Shown piece by piece: positions 11,171 through 20,674 of a DNA stretch of 64,000 nucleotides. Within the stretch, counting starts at the first letter, position 1. Every line of letters begins with the position of its first letter. The DNA is from Chrysogorgia sp. JL179-B06 (lineage: Eukaryota; Cnidaria; Anthozoa; Scleralcyonacea; Chrysogorgiidae): assembly GCA_035772405.1 (NCBI GenBank), contig JAYKKM010000504.1:359001-423000 (forward strand). The letters are read 5' to 3'. Below the pieces are notes generated by a model. That model saw only the letters and a list, made by a program, of their open reading frames with translations, did not search any database and was not told where the DNA came from. The position numbers and the translations under genes were made by a program.

Positions 11171-11402
11171 AGCTTTTCATGTATCGTCTATGATCCTTGT
11201 CTTTACGGTGGCTTTCAGACCGAACAAAACTTGTAGACGTTAAGGACATCAAGTGTTCGACGAACAGATCTACCTTCTCATCGTTACCGTCGATGTGACC
11301 GAAACAATAATTTCCTTCTTTTCTAAAGCCCTGAAGGTTCTTCCCAATAAATTCCAGCTCAGAGTCATAATGACGAGACTTGGAAAATTTCTCTCCATCC
11401 AT
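11171..11402 (-). pseudogene. Exon 1 of the transposase gene
   Basis: The ATG at 11402 is the first in-frame start downstream of the divergent promoter. The exon encodes 77 residues (MDGEKFSKSRHYDSELEF to HRRYMKS) and ends at GTAAGT in phase 1, matching exon 2. The N-terminal region resembles no domain I can name. Confidence 0.6.
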
Positions 11403-11551
11403 CGGGATTCACATTTGAATATACCGCGGTAATATTAAACGCGCAATAGTTCTTTCTACGCTGACCGCTGACATTTCAATTAGTATCGCGGGAGGGGGAC
11501 ACAGAGTGCCCGGGATAAATTGCACCCCGAAGTTAACTTCTCGTGGTAAAC
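11403..11551. promoter_or_regulatory. Divergent promoter between transposase and P2X7-domain genes
   Basis: Only 149 bp separate the two opposed start codons. The core (11459-11535, with GCGGGAGGGGG and TGCCCGGGATAAATTGCACC) is conserved in an inverted second copy at 2722-2800. No TATA box is clear; the GC-rich blocks suggest a bidirectional promoter. Confidence 0.5.
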
Positions 11552-12716
11552 ATGTCCGAAAACGTGTCCTCTGAATCTTCATCAAATACTGAAGACGAAG
11601 AATCAAGTATCGATGAATCCGAGGATGAATCTACTGGAGAGGATTTAATTGAACAAGCGTCGTTTGTTCAAGCATATTCGAACGAGCCTTTAGCCAGTGA
11701 TAGCGATGAGTCTGAACCATCGAATGTGGAAACCGACGATGAAGATGGGATTCCTTCGGCAACTATTGCTCAAAGATTTGATAGAGTTGTTCAGGTAGAT
11801 TCATGGTACGTTACTTTATATATTACCAGACGTACTATTGACTTTGTAGTGTTGAATTTTCAAAAATAGTTTAAGTTATGATAAGTCATAACATAAACTA
11901 TATATTGTAATAGGTGCCAGTGTGGAAGTTGCAGTGACGACCTGCTTGTGAATGCGAGAGAGTTCCGTTACTGCATGGAGATCGGATATTGTTTGGGAAA
12001 GTTCACTTTCGAGGGAAAAGAGCCTTCATGCATCACCCAACATTGGGAATATGCGCCGATCACACACAACGCTGTGTTAAAGAATGTTGGAACACTGCTT
12101 ACAACCAAAAGTGGTAAACGATATAAACAAAAAAGTCAGAATGACAACGAGTAAGTAGTTTTTAATTTTATAATCTCAAATATTTAGGCGTAAAAATAAA
12201 TGTTTGGTTCCAGTTTCATGCTACAATAAATTAGGTTAGGTATGTTGCATTGTTATTTAATTTGTTGTATGCTAACAAATACTTAAATAGTTACTAAGTG
12301 ATAAAATAATTTTGATAATGCAGTATACAATAATTTAAACAAGCAATAATTAAAAAAACTGGCATATCTACAATATTTTGCTTAGCTTTTCCAACTTGCC
12401 AGAAATATATTAAAAAAGTAGGGTCAGTGTGTCGTGAGTCGGTCAGGAAATCAGAACCAAACATTTATTATAGTTATAGTGCATTTACATTTTATTTACA
12501 AATCTATGTGTGCCAAATACACATCAGAAAAATCCCTTTTAATACATTTCTAGTTATTATCGAGCAGTGGCCTATCGTTGGATAATAAGGTGGCTCTGTG
12601 GTTTTCTTGGATGGGATAATTCAAGACCTCTCCCTGCATGTGTATATAACCATATAAGGAAACAATATCCCAGTATGGCAATGAAGGGCTTCAAGACATC
12701 AAACCAAAGGGAATAA
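11552..12716 (+). CDS. P2X7 C-terminal (ballast-type) zinc domain protein
   Basis: Three exons, 11552-11805, 11914-12150 and 12554-12716, with donors GTACGT and GTAAGT, acceptors TAATAG and TTCTAG and matching phases, give an uninterrupted frame of 217 residues. Residues 1-80 are acidic and serine-rich (MSENVSSESSSNTEDEESS). The rest aligns by eye with the cytoplasmic domain of P2X7 receptors: WCQCGSC, CMEIGYC, then SCITQHWEYAPITHNAVLKN, YYRAVAYRWIIRWL and PLPACVYNHIRKQYP. In P2X7 these cysteines bind zinc. There is no channel part and no membrane segment, so this is a free-standing, probably intracellular domain. It is transcribed away from the transposase gene and is intact where its neighbour is broken. 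Its role in the element is unknown; DNA or protein binding would fit. Confidence 0.82.
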
Positions 12717-12749
12717 AACATTTTACATAAGTAAAAAAACAACAATTTA

Positions 12750-13230
12750 TTATTGTAGTTGTCCATGTGCTGATATTCTTGTACACTCAGATGCAGAATG
12801 TCCCTTCATGAAATTACCACATTTCCTGCATTTGGGCTTCTTTCTTTGTTTTTCCTGTGCTAATTTTTCTTTTTGAGCAGACTGTAATTTTTCTTGATCT
12901 GTAACTATAATAAATTATATAATTTTGATGTTTAATATACAGAACTCGGGAACTGAGGGCCAAAAGTCTCCATGCTTATAATATAGGCTAACATCCTGAC
13001 CTGCCGCAGTGGTAAATGTACATCGTTTTAACTTTTACCAATGTAATCAGTTGACAAGCAAATTTACCTGAGAGAAATAACTCCACACTTATTTTTCTTT
13101 TTTCTTTTTGTTGCTTAATTGCATCATCACGAGACAGGCGATCAGTAAACTGTGCTGTTAGAGACTCTGGGGCTTTACACTTTTGGGTTTGGTAAATCTC
13201 TCTCATTTTTGACGTTGGCAATGTCACCAT
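12750..13230 (-). CDS. Small zinc-knuckle protein, two exons
   Basis: Exon A (13230-13068) starts at ATG with MVTLPTSKMREIYQTQKC and ends at donor GTAAAT. Exon B (12904-12750) follows acceptor TTATTATAG in matching phase and encodes VTDQEKLQSAQKEKLAQEKQ, then a zinc-knuckle-like CRKCGNFMKGHSASEC and a stop. The product is about 105 residues, basic and helical in the middle (RDDAIKQQKEKRKISVELFL). It converges tail-to-tail with the P2X7-domain gene; the two stop codons are only 33 bp apart. The function is not recognised; the knuckle suggests nucleic-acid binding. It could be the 3' part of a longer gene including the acidic exon at 13740, but the phases do not fit. Confidence 0.55.
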
Positions 13231-13585
13231 TCACTTATTAAAATGTACATAAAATATTTATATTAGTTTTCATTACGAAAGTCGTCTATAAATTTCCCTA
13301 TCAAATTAAAAATATTATTAGTTCCTCTTGGGTAGTGCCCATTAACAAAAAAATGGTTGCAATTGCTCTACATACTTTGACTTACAAAATCAAACATGCC
13401 CTCCCCACTATGCAATTTTGTTTTGAGAATTCAATATAATTCTGACTAGTTTTTGTAAGTCAAACGAAAAATAGCCTAAAGCACTTGGGAGAGAGTAGAA
13501 TAAACAGAGGAAATATGGTATGTTGATTACAACTGCATGGTATATACCAATCAGTATGGATGATACATTGCCACTTTTGTGAGTA

Positions 13586-13718
13586 AGGTCGCAGTGCTCT
13601 AGAAGAAGGCCTGTGATTGGTTAGAAGCTTTCTGTGATTGGTTAGGATCTCCTGTGAGATGGGGGAAATGTGTCGTAATTTAAACCAATGACAATCGACG
13701 TTCTAGAGCACTGCGACC
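13586..13718. mobile_element. Short MITE
   Basis: 133 bp bounded by near-perfect inverted repeats GGTCGCAGTGCTCTAGAA and TTCTAGAGCACTGCGACC. The interior repeats TGTGATTGGTTAG twice. No clear target duplication. Confidence 0.65.
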
Positions 13719-13739
13719 TGACCCACTTTTGTTACTCAC

Positions 13740-13987
13740 CTAACAGCTCTTTTTGACTGGATTTCTTCACCATCTTTTTCTACTTCATCATTGTCTGAAG
13801 AATGTGCATTGTCATCCCAGTCAGGGTCATCAACATGTTGATCATGGTCATCAACATGTTGATCATGGTCAATCACATCATTATCTTCTTCATCGTGATC
13901 TTCATCAAACTCCGGTTGATCATACACGTCGTTCCAGTCAAGCATTCCATCATCATCGTCAATCATACCACCATGATTAGACTCGGT
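13740..13987 (-). CDS. Acidic Asp/His-repeat exon
   Basis: Minus-strand exon ending at donor GTGAGT (13739). From the Met at 13966 it encodes MIDDDDGMLDWNDVYDQPEF followed by a DHDQHVD repeat and DNDEVEKDGEEIQSKRAV. It is strongly acidic, like the N-terminus of the P2X7-domain protein and of many transposon-encoded nuclear proteins. The frame extends into the Helitron-like terminus at 13988. No downstream exon in matching phase was found. Confidence 0.4.
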
Positions 13988-14035
13988 ACTAGAAATACGT
14001 GTACGCAACAACCCCTCGCCCGCTTACTGTTTGAG
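13988..14035 (-). mobile_element. Helitron-like 3' terminus, copy 2
   Basis: Inverted copy of the 893-940 segment (ACTAGAAATACGTGTACGCA, then ACCCCTCGCCCGCTTACTG). Sequence further upstream in its own orientation is unrelated to copy 1. Confidence 0.45.
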
Positions 14036-14384
14036 GCTTTAATATTGCCAAATTGAACAGATTTTCAAACTGCTTATTTTTTGGGTGCAATTTGTGGGTA
14101 GTGTACTGAACAGAACCCAAGTGGGAAAGTCTGCCAACACAATTGTCTCGCAGGCAGGGTTGGAAACCAATTGTGTAATTATTGATTATTGAAATTAATA
14201 ATTAATTTTAATAATTATTAATTTAAATAATAATTTTATTAATTATATATTACATAATTAAAGTTAATTATGTCAGTTATGCTTTTAATAATAAATTTCA
14301 ACATGCATGTTTACAGTACCGTAACAGTGGCATACTCATAATTTTACTCAAAGTACAATTGTATTCACGAGACTGCATAACCTT

Positions 14385-14590
14385 GTACATACATGTACCC
14401 TACTGTAATAATGTAATCTGCATGTTCCTTATTGCCTAATTGTCAGTATAAGCAGATACATGTACCCTACTGTAATAATGTAATCTGCATGTTCCTTATT
14501 GTCTAATTGTCAGTATAAGCAGATACATGTACCCTACTGTAATAATGTAATCTGCATGTTCCTTATAGTCTAATTGTTAGTAGCAGATAC
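14385..14590 (+). repeat. Three tandem copies of a 67-bp unit
   Basis: CATGTACCCTACTGTAATAA recurs at 14392, 14459 and 14526, a 67-bp period; the copies are almost identical. Confidence 0.85.
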
Positions 14591-15540
14591 CAAAAGATTC
14601 CACACCTAAATTTATCCTAGACCAAATTGATAAGTCTGATAAACCTTTTATTCTTTTAGAAGACTTCTGTTTCTTAACTTTTATTAATATTATATAATTA
14701 TGCACATTCATGTACCAGTTTTTCAATGGCATTCAAGTACCGGTAACACAATTTCAAAAATTGAAATGACAAAAGCCCCCAAGAAAAAAAAAAGCGATAT
14801 TGCTTAATCTAATTATTTCACCAATATATATATATTAATTCAGGATGAAATTCCTTTCAGCTGCTTCTTGTCAGTGGGGTGATACCACTTGTTTAATCCT
14901 AACATGTTCCCTGGCACAGTGAGTGTTAACCTACCCAATTATACATTATACAGTATTTATCCTTCAAAAGCTGTGTAAAATATACATTGAAAGCCTAGGA
15001 CTGGCACTATCCAGGCCTACTATCCAGGACAAAGGTGAATTTAAAACAGACACACTAAGCCATTGGCCAGAAGGGCATATGCCTATAATATCAGATGAGC
15101 ATAAATGCTGATTGTTATAGCCAGTATGGGTGTTATGTTTACACTATTAAAGTGAGTAAAATGTTAAGCCAGGCCCAAGGTGGCATCCAGCCAGGTTGGT
15201 CCTGGTTAGTCCTATAGACTTGCAGTATAAATACAGCTATAATCTGTACTTTTTTACATCCTTACCACCAGTACTGGTACTCACTATATAGCTAATTAAC
15301 AAGTATTGCTATTATTCCATTGTGGATGGGGTTGCAAAGTGACCGAGTGAAACAATGGTGATGGATAATTTAAATAAAAGTATAAAATCTGCCATTCAAA
15401 ATTTGTATTAACATTTGTTATTCTGCAATATTATAATAAAGCACATAATTTATTGGTATATCTTATGTAAGGACTATTCAATTTTGAGCGAAAGCCCTGC
15501 AAAGAGTGATTTCGTGATGTCTGATTGGCGCTTTCTCGAT
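14591..15540. other. AT-rich, no gene recognised
   Basis: Only short frames without domain similarity. Contains a small TA microsatellite near 14824 and nothing else I can support. Confidence 0.45.
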
Positions 15541-15564
15541 ATATCAACAAACCGAAATTCAAAT

Positions 15565-15627
15565 AATCGCTAATCCTAACCCTAATCCTAACCCTAATCC
15601 TAATCCTAACCCAAATCCTAACCCTAA
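15565..15627 (+). repeat. Telomere-like CCCTAA/TCCTAA interstitial block
   Basis: Degenerate units CCTAACCCTAATCCTAA over about 60 bp. Similar short blocks occur near 18935, 43020 and 63195, so this is a dispersed feature, not a chromosome end. Confidence 0.6.
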
Positions 15628-16198
15628 AACTGACTTGGGTTGGTGTTATAATAACTTTAAATTTCGGTTGCCATGACGACATGCCAAAAGTGAAATGTTC
15701 CGACCACAATATATTTTGAAGTACTAACTCTAAGAACTCATTCTACATATCTAATGAAAGCTTGATTAACAGCCTCTGACATACCTACAAAAATATTTTT
15801 GTAACTGATACCTAACAGCTTGAAAAAAGTGACGACGCTTGGATTGGATTTGACAAACTCCGAGTAAATATTTTAGATATTAAGACGACGATATCTTTTG
15901 AACTACTAACGCAAGAAAATCATGCTATACATCAAATAAAAGCCTAAATAACATACTCGGACATGTTTGCAAAACTATCTTTGTAACTGACTAACAGGTT
16001 TAAAAAACCGAAAACGGGTTTACCTTTAGAATCTTTAGTTTTGACGCCACGTATAAAACTTGATTTCGAAACTTGATTTACGAACTTGACATCTTCGGAC
16101 GACGATATATTGCATTTTCACTGCCTTTTCACGATCTTTTTTAACTCAAATCTTCATTCACCGTCCCGACAAAACACGAATTCAAATGCAGATATTTA

Positions 16199-17623
16199 TT
16201 ATTTACCATATCTAGTTACCAGGGTCAAATTTTCCGATGCCGCGCATGAGGACGGTTGATCTTGAATATATATAAATATATAAACTCGATCCGAGATAAG
16301 CATCCGCTTGCATCTCGCGTGATAAGGGACTAAACGCCGGTCGATATGATCACCCTCGCCCTCAGGCCTTCGGCCTTCGCGCCGGGCGAGGGGATTATTC
16401 CCAGGATTCAATTCAACTCTCTCAAGTTCCTAAAAGAAACAAAAATGAAATAGAGATTTTATCATTTATCTGAGAAAAATAATTTTCTACAATTGCAAGC
16501 ACAAAATAAAATGTTTAATTGAGAAATTGATCAAATCATTAGTTTGTTAAAGTTGAAATTACTGTGAGCCCAACTTTTTTTAGTAAGCTTTTGTTAAATA
16601 TAACTTTGTAAATGAACCCACAGTTATTTGAAAACAAGGGGTTTTCCCCATACAATTAATGCTTTGGATGGCTTTCCCTTATAGCGGCAATCAGTAAAAT
16701 AACACTTACTGCTTTCAGTAGTCTGTTTTGCGTCTTCAAATTTGAAATTGTTTCATTCCGTTTGTTGAGACGGTTTCTCTGGCAAGACTTTCTTTTCTGT
16801 AGAGCGATTATTTTCTCTTTCTTCTCTGCACACGCTGTATATTGCGATGGAGTTGCCAATACACTACAGGTGGGGATCACAGAACTGTGTTGGCCGTCGA
16901 TTTTTGCTGAATCGTCAGGGAAAACTTCCATACTTTCTTCAATGTCATGGACTTCTTGAGCATCTTCCTCAACCAGCACCATCGTTGTATCTCCCTGCAT
17001 CTCTACATCATCGACAGCATTAGGCGTCGAACTGGTTGAAGACGTTGAAAGGAGCTCGCGGAGATCACGTTCACGCTGAGAAAATAAAAAAAGATCAATA
17101 TAAGACGAGTAATAAATTGAAGTATTTTAACCTTGGCGTAAGTGATTAACAATACAGCTAAACTCATTTTAATATATTCATGGTCAGTCATGCATGGATA
17201 AATATAATTTAAATACCTTTCTCTTCTCGCGCCTTGAAACTGTAGTACTAGTTGACTCGACTGGAACCGTCGTCAATAGTTGGAACAGCCTCTGGACTTA
17301 AATAAGTTGCTTTTGGTTTTAGATTCTCAGGGATGTTTAGGGAATAGCACTGCGGATAACATGACGCATCAAAATGCGCAGAGCATATAACAGAATACGG
17401 CGTTAGGTGAGAAATCTGCGCGATGTCTTCTGACGAATTTTGTCCATAATTTTCGTTGGTCTGCTCTCGTTTTCTCGGACGGAAATTTGTGCATAATTAT
17501 ATCTGGTGTATGCGTGTAATTTTTACAACTAATACCACCAGGACCGCCACACACACAATATCTTCCTCCTCTCTTGTCAGTAGCTCTCTGCGACGCCATA
17601 TTGACTGCTTGAGATGTGTCCAT
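16199..17623 (-). pseudogene. THAP-domain protein gene with coiled coil (frameshifted)
   Basis: Exon 1 (17623-17217) encodes a C2CH THAP domain: YCVCGGPGGISC, IIMHKFPSE, LWTKFVRRHRADF, then CSAHF and CY. Reading it needs a one-base shift near 17405 and another near 17270. Exon 2 (17075-16710; acceptor TTCTCAG, donor GTAAGT) is open for 122 codons, acidic first (EDAQEVHDIEESMEVF) and then a coiled coil (KRNETISNLKTQNRLLKA), the usual THAP layout. Exon 3 starts at 16426 (ELERVELNPG) and runs into a GC-hairpin repeat at 16200-16395, so the original C-terminus is lost. THAP domains bind DNA and occur in several transposases; this is probably an accessory gene of the 17-kb element. Confidence 0.68.
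16200..16397 (-). repeat. GC-hairpin dispersed repeat, copy 1
   Basis: Contains CCCTCGCCCTCAGG facing GGGCGAGGGG, GGACTAAACGCCGGTCGAT, TATCACGCGAGATGC (complement) and GCGCATGAGGAC. Two further copies lie at 24215-24470 and 62515-62760. The ends with GGGCGAGGGGATTATT resemble the Helitron-like termini. Confidence 0.7.
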
Positions 17624-17699
17624 ACGCCTACTGTACGTCACAGGTAAGCTGATACGAAAATCTGACCACGCAAAGAAAATTCGCAAATTTCCAGCAATT

Positions 17700-17994
17700 T
17701 GTCAGATTTCTCGTTGGCCGTAGTTCCAAAAATATAAAACGGAATGACACCAAACTTTGTCAGATTACTTTTTATATGTAAATCTTTCATTTTATCGGAA
17801 AAAACGAATGCGATTTTTCATGTCATAGACACTTTAAGACTACAGGAGGACTATTTAATACTACAGGAGGACTAATTAAAACTATCGGAAGACTATTTCA
17901 GACTATCAGAGGACTATTTAGGACTATTGGATGACTATTTAAGACTATTGGAGGACTAAGCACCCTTAGGACTACAGGAGGACTAAGCACCCTA
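17700..17994 (+). repeat. Right TIR of the 17-kb element
   Basis: The outer ~157 bp (17838-17994) are the inverted equivalent of 941-1110; the inner part (17700-17837) matches 2470-2600 inverted, sharing CATGTCATAGACACTTT and a GACACCAAACTTTG segment. Confidence 0.75.
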
Positions 17995-18079
17995 CAATAC
18001 CCCCAGAGTCCGACACGGTAGACACAAGAAACTACGGTTTAACACTGCACTGTTATTTGAAAGTAGTTATTTTAACTAC

Positions 18080-18420
18080 AAAAACGTAGTTAAAATAAAA
18101 GGTTCAGGACAACTACATTTTTTGTAGTAATTTTAACTACATTTATTTAACCACAATTTGCGTAGTTATTTTAACTACATTTATTTAACCACAATTTTCG
18201 TAGTAATTTTAACTACATTTATTCAACCACAATTTTCGTAGTAATTTTAACTACATTTATTCAACCACAATTTTCGTAGTAATTTTAACTACATTTATTT
18301 AACCACAATTTTCGTAGTAATTTTAACTACATTTATTTAACCACAATCTTCGTAGTAATTTTAACTACATATATTTAACCACAGTTTTGTGGTTATTCAA
18401 CCAGAATTAATTTACCACAA
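18080..18420 (+). repeat. 37-bp tandem repeat
   Basis: About eight units of CGTAGTAATTTTAACTACAT followed by TTATTTAACCACAATTT; related shorter arrays occur at 24990-25190. Confidence 0.85.
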
Positions 18421-18529
18421 TTCTGTAGAAATTTAACAAATTTTAATGAAAAAAATAATTACAGGTTACATGATAATATTGTAGTTATATACATATAAAA
18501 CAATATTAATCTAAACTAAGTTTTTATAT

Positions 18530-18655
18530 TTACAGTGGATTTCATATAACTTTACTACAATGTTTGAATTAACGCATTGGTTCATAGTAGACAAACAAAC
18601 TTGCAAACAAACTTTGAAACATGGTGGGGAAAAGTTATATGAAATCCACTGTAAT
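18530..18655. mobile_element. Hairpin MITE
   Basis: TTACAGTGGATTTCATATAA on the left is mirrored by TTATATGAAATCCACTGTAA on the right across a ~90-bp spacer. Confidence 0.65.
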
Positions 18656-18965
18656 CTGCTTCCGTGCTCCTCCATTATTTCCCGCTTGACCGTGCGTGAA
18701 GATTGACTTGAACAACTTCGTAACAAACGGACTTTTCTCCGCCCTTCCTTGGACTATATGGTTTTTTCCTGGTTAAATAAAATTATCATTTTTCAAACGA
18801 CAAGGTTCGGTTTGTTTATTATATAGTTTGAATCGCTGTGGTCTCACATACTATATCAGGACGAAATGAATCCTAACTTAACGTTTTATTTTTACGCTGT
18901 GGTTAGAGATCCGACAATTTGTAGGGATATTTAGGGTTAGGATTAGGGTTTTTAGGCTTAGACTT

Positions 18966-19515
18966 AGAAGATCCTGTAGGAAATCTCAAGATCCTGTACA
19001 AGATCCATATAGTGGTGCTATCTTATATAAGAGTTTACCACTTGAGATTAAACAGTCAACACCTGCTGTTCTTTTAAAAACAAAGGCCTATCGGTACTTT
19101 TTAGATATTCTTTAGATAATATACAGATACTGTACATTTCAGATTTATATTATTAGTTTAATTAAAAAAAATTTTCCAACCACCTTGTAATTTAGTTAGT
19201 TAGAATTCGGTTAGAAGGCCCAGTGTAAGATTAGCTATGCTAAACTGGTATCGTTCACCTTCTTTAAATAAACTCTATTATTATTATTATTATCCTGTAG
19301 GATATTTCAGGATCCTGTATAAGATCCTACAGGATATTTCAGGATCCTGTAGAATATTCTAGGATCCTGTACAAGATCCTGTAGGATATTTTAGGATCTT
19401 GTACAAGACCCTACAGGATACTTCAGGATTCTGTAGGATCTTGTACAGGATCCTATAGGATCCTGTAGGATCCTGATAGGATTGTGTAGGATCCTGTACA
19501 GGATCCTGTAGGATT
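18966..19515. repeat. GGATCCTGTA minisatellite interrupted by a LINE
   Basis: Units such as AGGATCCTGTACAAGATCCT at 18966-19006 and again from 19291 to 19515. The two parts are separated by a LINE 3' end, so the minisatellite existed first. The unit contains the palindrome AGGATCCT. Confidence 0.75.
19007..19290 (+). pseudogene. LINE ORF2 C-terminus and 3' tail
   Basis: Short frame YSGAILYKSLPLEIKQSTPA, the typical end of CR1/L2-like ORF2, then an AT-rich 3' UTR, AATAAA and an (ATT)n tail at about 19270-19290. The rest of the element is absent (5' truncation). Confidence 0.6.
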
Positions 19516-19913
19516 CAATTCCAGCCGGAAGGCCTTGAAGTTGCATTTTTCGCAAATGGTCCTGGTTTGGTCTTAAAATGTATGTATTCCAACACTCGAA
19601 ATTTTCCTTCACCATAAATTCTTTCAACATGTAGTTTGATCGAGTGAAATGCCAAATATTACCTATAATATACCCAGAATCTTATCCCGGCATTACCACC
19701 ACCATATATACAGAACTCGTGACTAGGCTCTCGGCAACGGCTTCCGTAGCTCAGTGATCAGAGCACTGCACTAGCATCGCAGGGTCACAGGTTCAATTCC
19801 AGCCGGAAGGCCTTGAAGTTGCATTTTTCGCAACTGGTCCCGGTTTGGTCTTAAAATGTATGTATTCCAACACTCGAAATTTTCCTTCACCATAAATCCT
19901 TTCAACATATAAT
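19511..19913 (+). repeat. tRNA-derived SINE, one partial and one full unit in tandem
   Basis: The full unit has a tRNA-like head at 19741-19809, then AAGTTGCATTTTTCGCAACT (a short hairpin), TATGTATTCCAACACTCGAA and CACCATAAATCCTTTCAACA. The upstream partial copy lacks the head's 5' half. The same unit recurs at 45797-46645, 53164-53278 and 58304-58490. Confidence 0.78.
19741..19809 (+). tRNA. tRNA-like head of a SINE (anticodon AGC, Ala-like)
   Basis: Acceptor CTTCCG pairs with CGGAAG; box A is TAGCTCAGTGATCAGAGC and box B GGTTCAATTCC. The anticodon stem CTGC/GCAG closes a loop CTAGCAT with AGC as anticodon. It is probably a SINE promoter rather than a working tRNA gene, since the acceptor is unlike usual tRNA-Ala and the sequence is dispersed. 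Confidence 0.55.
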
Positions 19914-20289
19914 ATCAGACCAGACCTATAATATCAGACCATGATTTTTTCTGAAAACTAATGGATATCCATGGAGCATTTGGTCATGATTATCAATGTA
20001 ATCCTCATTAACATTTTTGTATACTCAGCATTATTTAATTTAATTTATTCTTAACACCACACTTTCCAAGTCATTGACATACAGGTATTTAATATTTAGA
20101 GCAATGTTTTTACTCAGTATTATAACAACTAAAATGATATTAGAGAAAATGTGTATAAATTCTGAAATATTTAAAAATACCTGCAACAGAACTTCCTGTA
20201 CACACAGCATCGGATGGCCATCATTTATTTTGGACCACCACTTCAAAAACACAGCTCATTAATTTTAGGACAACTATTAAGTTAAGTGA

Positions 20290-20432
20290 CACCTTTTAGC
20301 CTCCAACGCAAGCAAATCTGTGGCTTCTTTTTCCTTGTCAAATCTCTTCCAAGTGTGCGAGCGATGTTTTGGCTGGGATTGCAGGGAAGTATAGGGATTG
20401 TTAAGTTGCCTGCGGAGGAGGCTAGACACCTT
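20290..20432. mobile_element. Possible short MITE
   Basis: Weak inverted ends TTAGCCTCCAACGCA and TGCGGAGGAGGCTAG. Little else recognised between 19914 and 20560. Confidence 0.35.
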
Positions 20433-20565
20433 TTGTGTTCTAATATTTATGGTAGTTGGTGACCTTTATTCAGTCAATTGGTGAAACAACATGAATACGT
20501 GTAGTAGAGCACCTATAGTCACCAGGACTTTGGTGACTGTTTACATAACATGTACTATGCTTTGT

Positions 20566-20674
20566 TCTTTAAAAAACCCGCTTTAAATTTCTGTTTCAAT
20601 TCAGTAATAACCCTGCTTTTAACAACCCTGCTTTTCTGAATTGACACAGAAATTTAAAGCGGGGTTTTTAAAGA
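20566..20674. mobile_element. Hairpin MITE
   Basis: CCCGCTTTAAATTTCTGT and CAATTCAG on the left mirror CTGAATTG and ACAGAAATTTAAAGCGGG on the right. Confidence 0.65.

Larger units (their letters stand above)
3255..11402 (-). pseudogene. Mutator-like transposase fused to ULP1 protease and PHD finger (10 exons, broken)
   Basis: Exons inferred from GT/AG sites and phase, in transcript order: 11402-11171, 9901-9792, 9160-7197, 6928-6828, 6131-5888, 5700-5515, 5429-5311, 4869-4772, 3845-3730, 3405-3255; about 1,100 codons. Eight of nine junctions keep phase, strong evidence for one gene. Domains in order: N-terminus (MDGEKFSKSRHYDSE); CaRF-like domain (about 115-285); DDE core with the first two acidic residues (about 354 and 415); SWIM finger (about 543-558); ULP1 protease (about 800-1020); PHD finger (about 1060-1100). 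Defects: frameshift near 8640, frameshift between about 7700 and 7609, a likely indel around exon 8, and loss of the DDE segment carrying the third acidic residue. The product would bind and cleave element ends in the nucleus; this copy should be inactive. Plant MULEs with ULP1 domains exist; the PHD addition is what I find unusual. Confidence 0.78.
941..17994. mobile_element. 17-kb Mutator-like DNA transposon with minisatellite TIRs
   Basis: The left end (from 941, TAGGGTGCTTAGTCCTC) and the right end (ending 17994, GAGGACTAAGCACCCTA) are inverted and co-linear for about 165 bp, with the same order of variant repeat units. Beyond the arrays both sides continue with the motif AAAGTGTCTATGACATG (2470 on the left, complement near 17830 on the right), so the right TIR is roughly 300 bp. 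On the left the array is expanded and inverted on itself. Between the ends lie a Mutator-like transposase pseudogene, a P2X7-type domain gene, a zinc-knuckle gene and a THAP gene. MULEs usually make 8-11 bp target duplications; I see none, and the left edge is occupied by a Helitron-like end, which may have displaced it. Many smaller MITEs sit in the introns. Confidence 0.62.

Noticed and set aside
14385..14590. CRISPR-like direct repeats
   Set aside because: The 67-bp units are contiguous with no unique spacers, in a eukaryotic genome.
15565..15627. Telomere or chromosome end
   Set aside because: Degenerate, short, and flanked by ordinary sequence; similar short blocks are scattered through the window.
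19741..19809. Functional tRNA-Ala gene
   Set aside because: Box A, box B and an AGC anticodon are present, but identical heads occur in dispersed tandem units with a constant tail, so a SINE is more likely.
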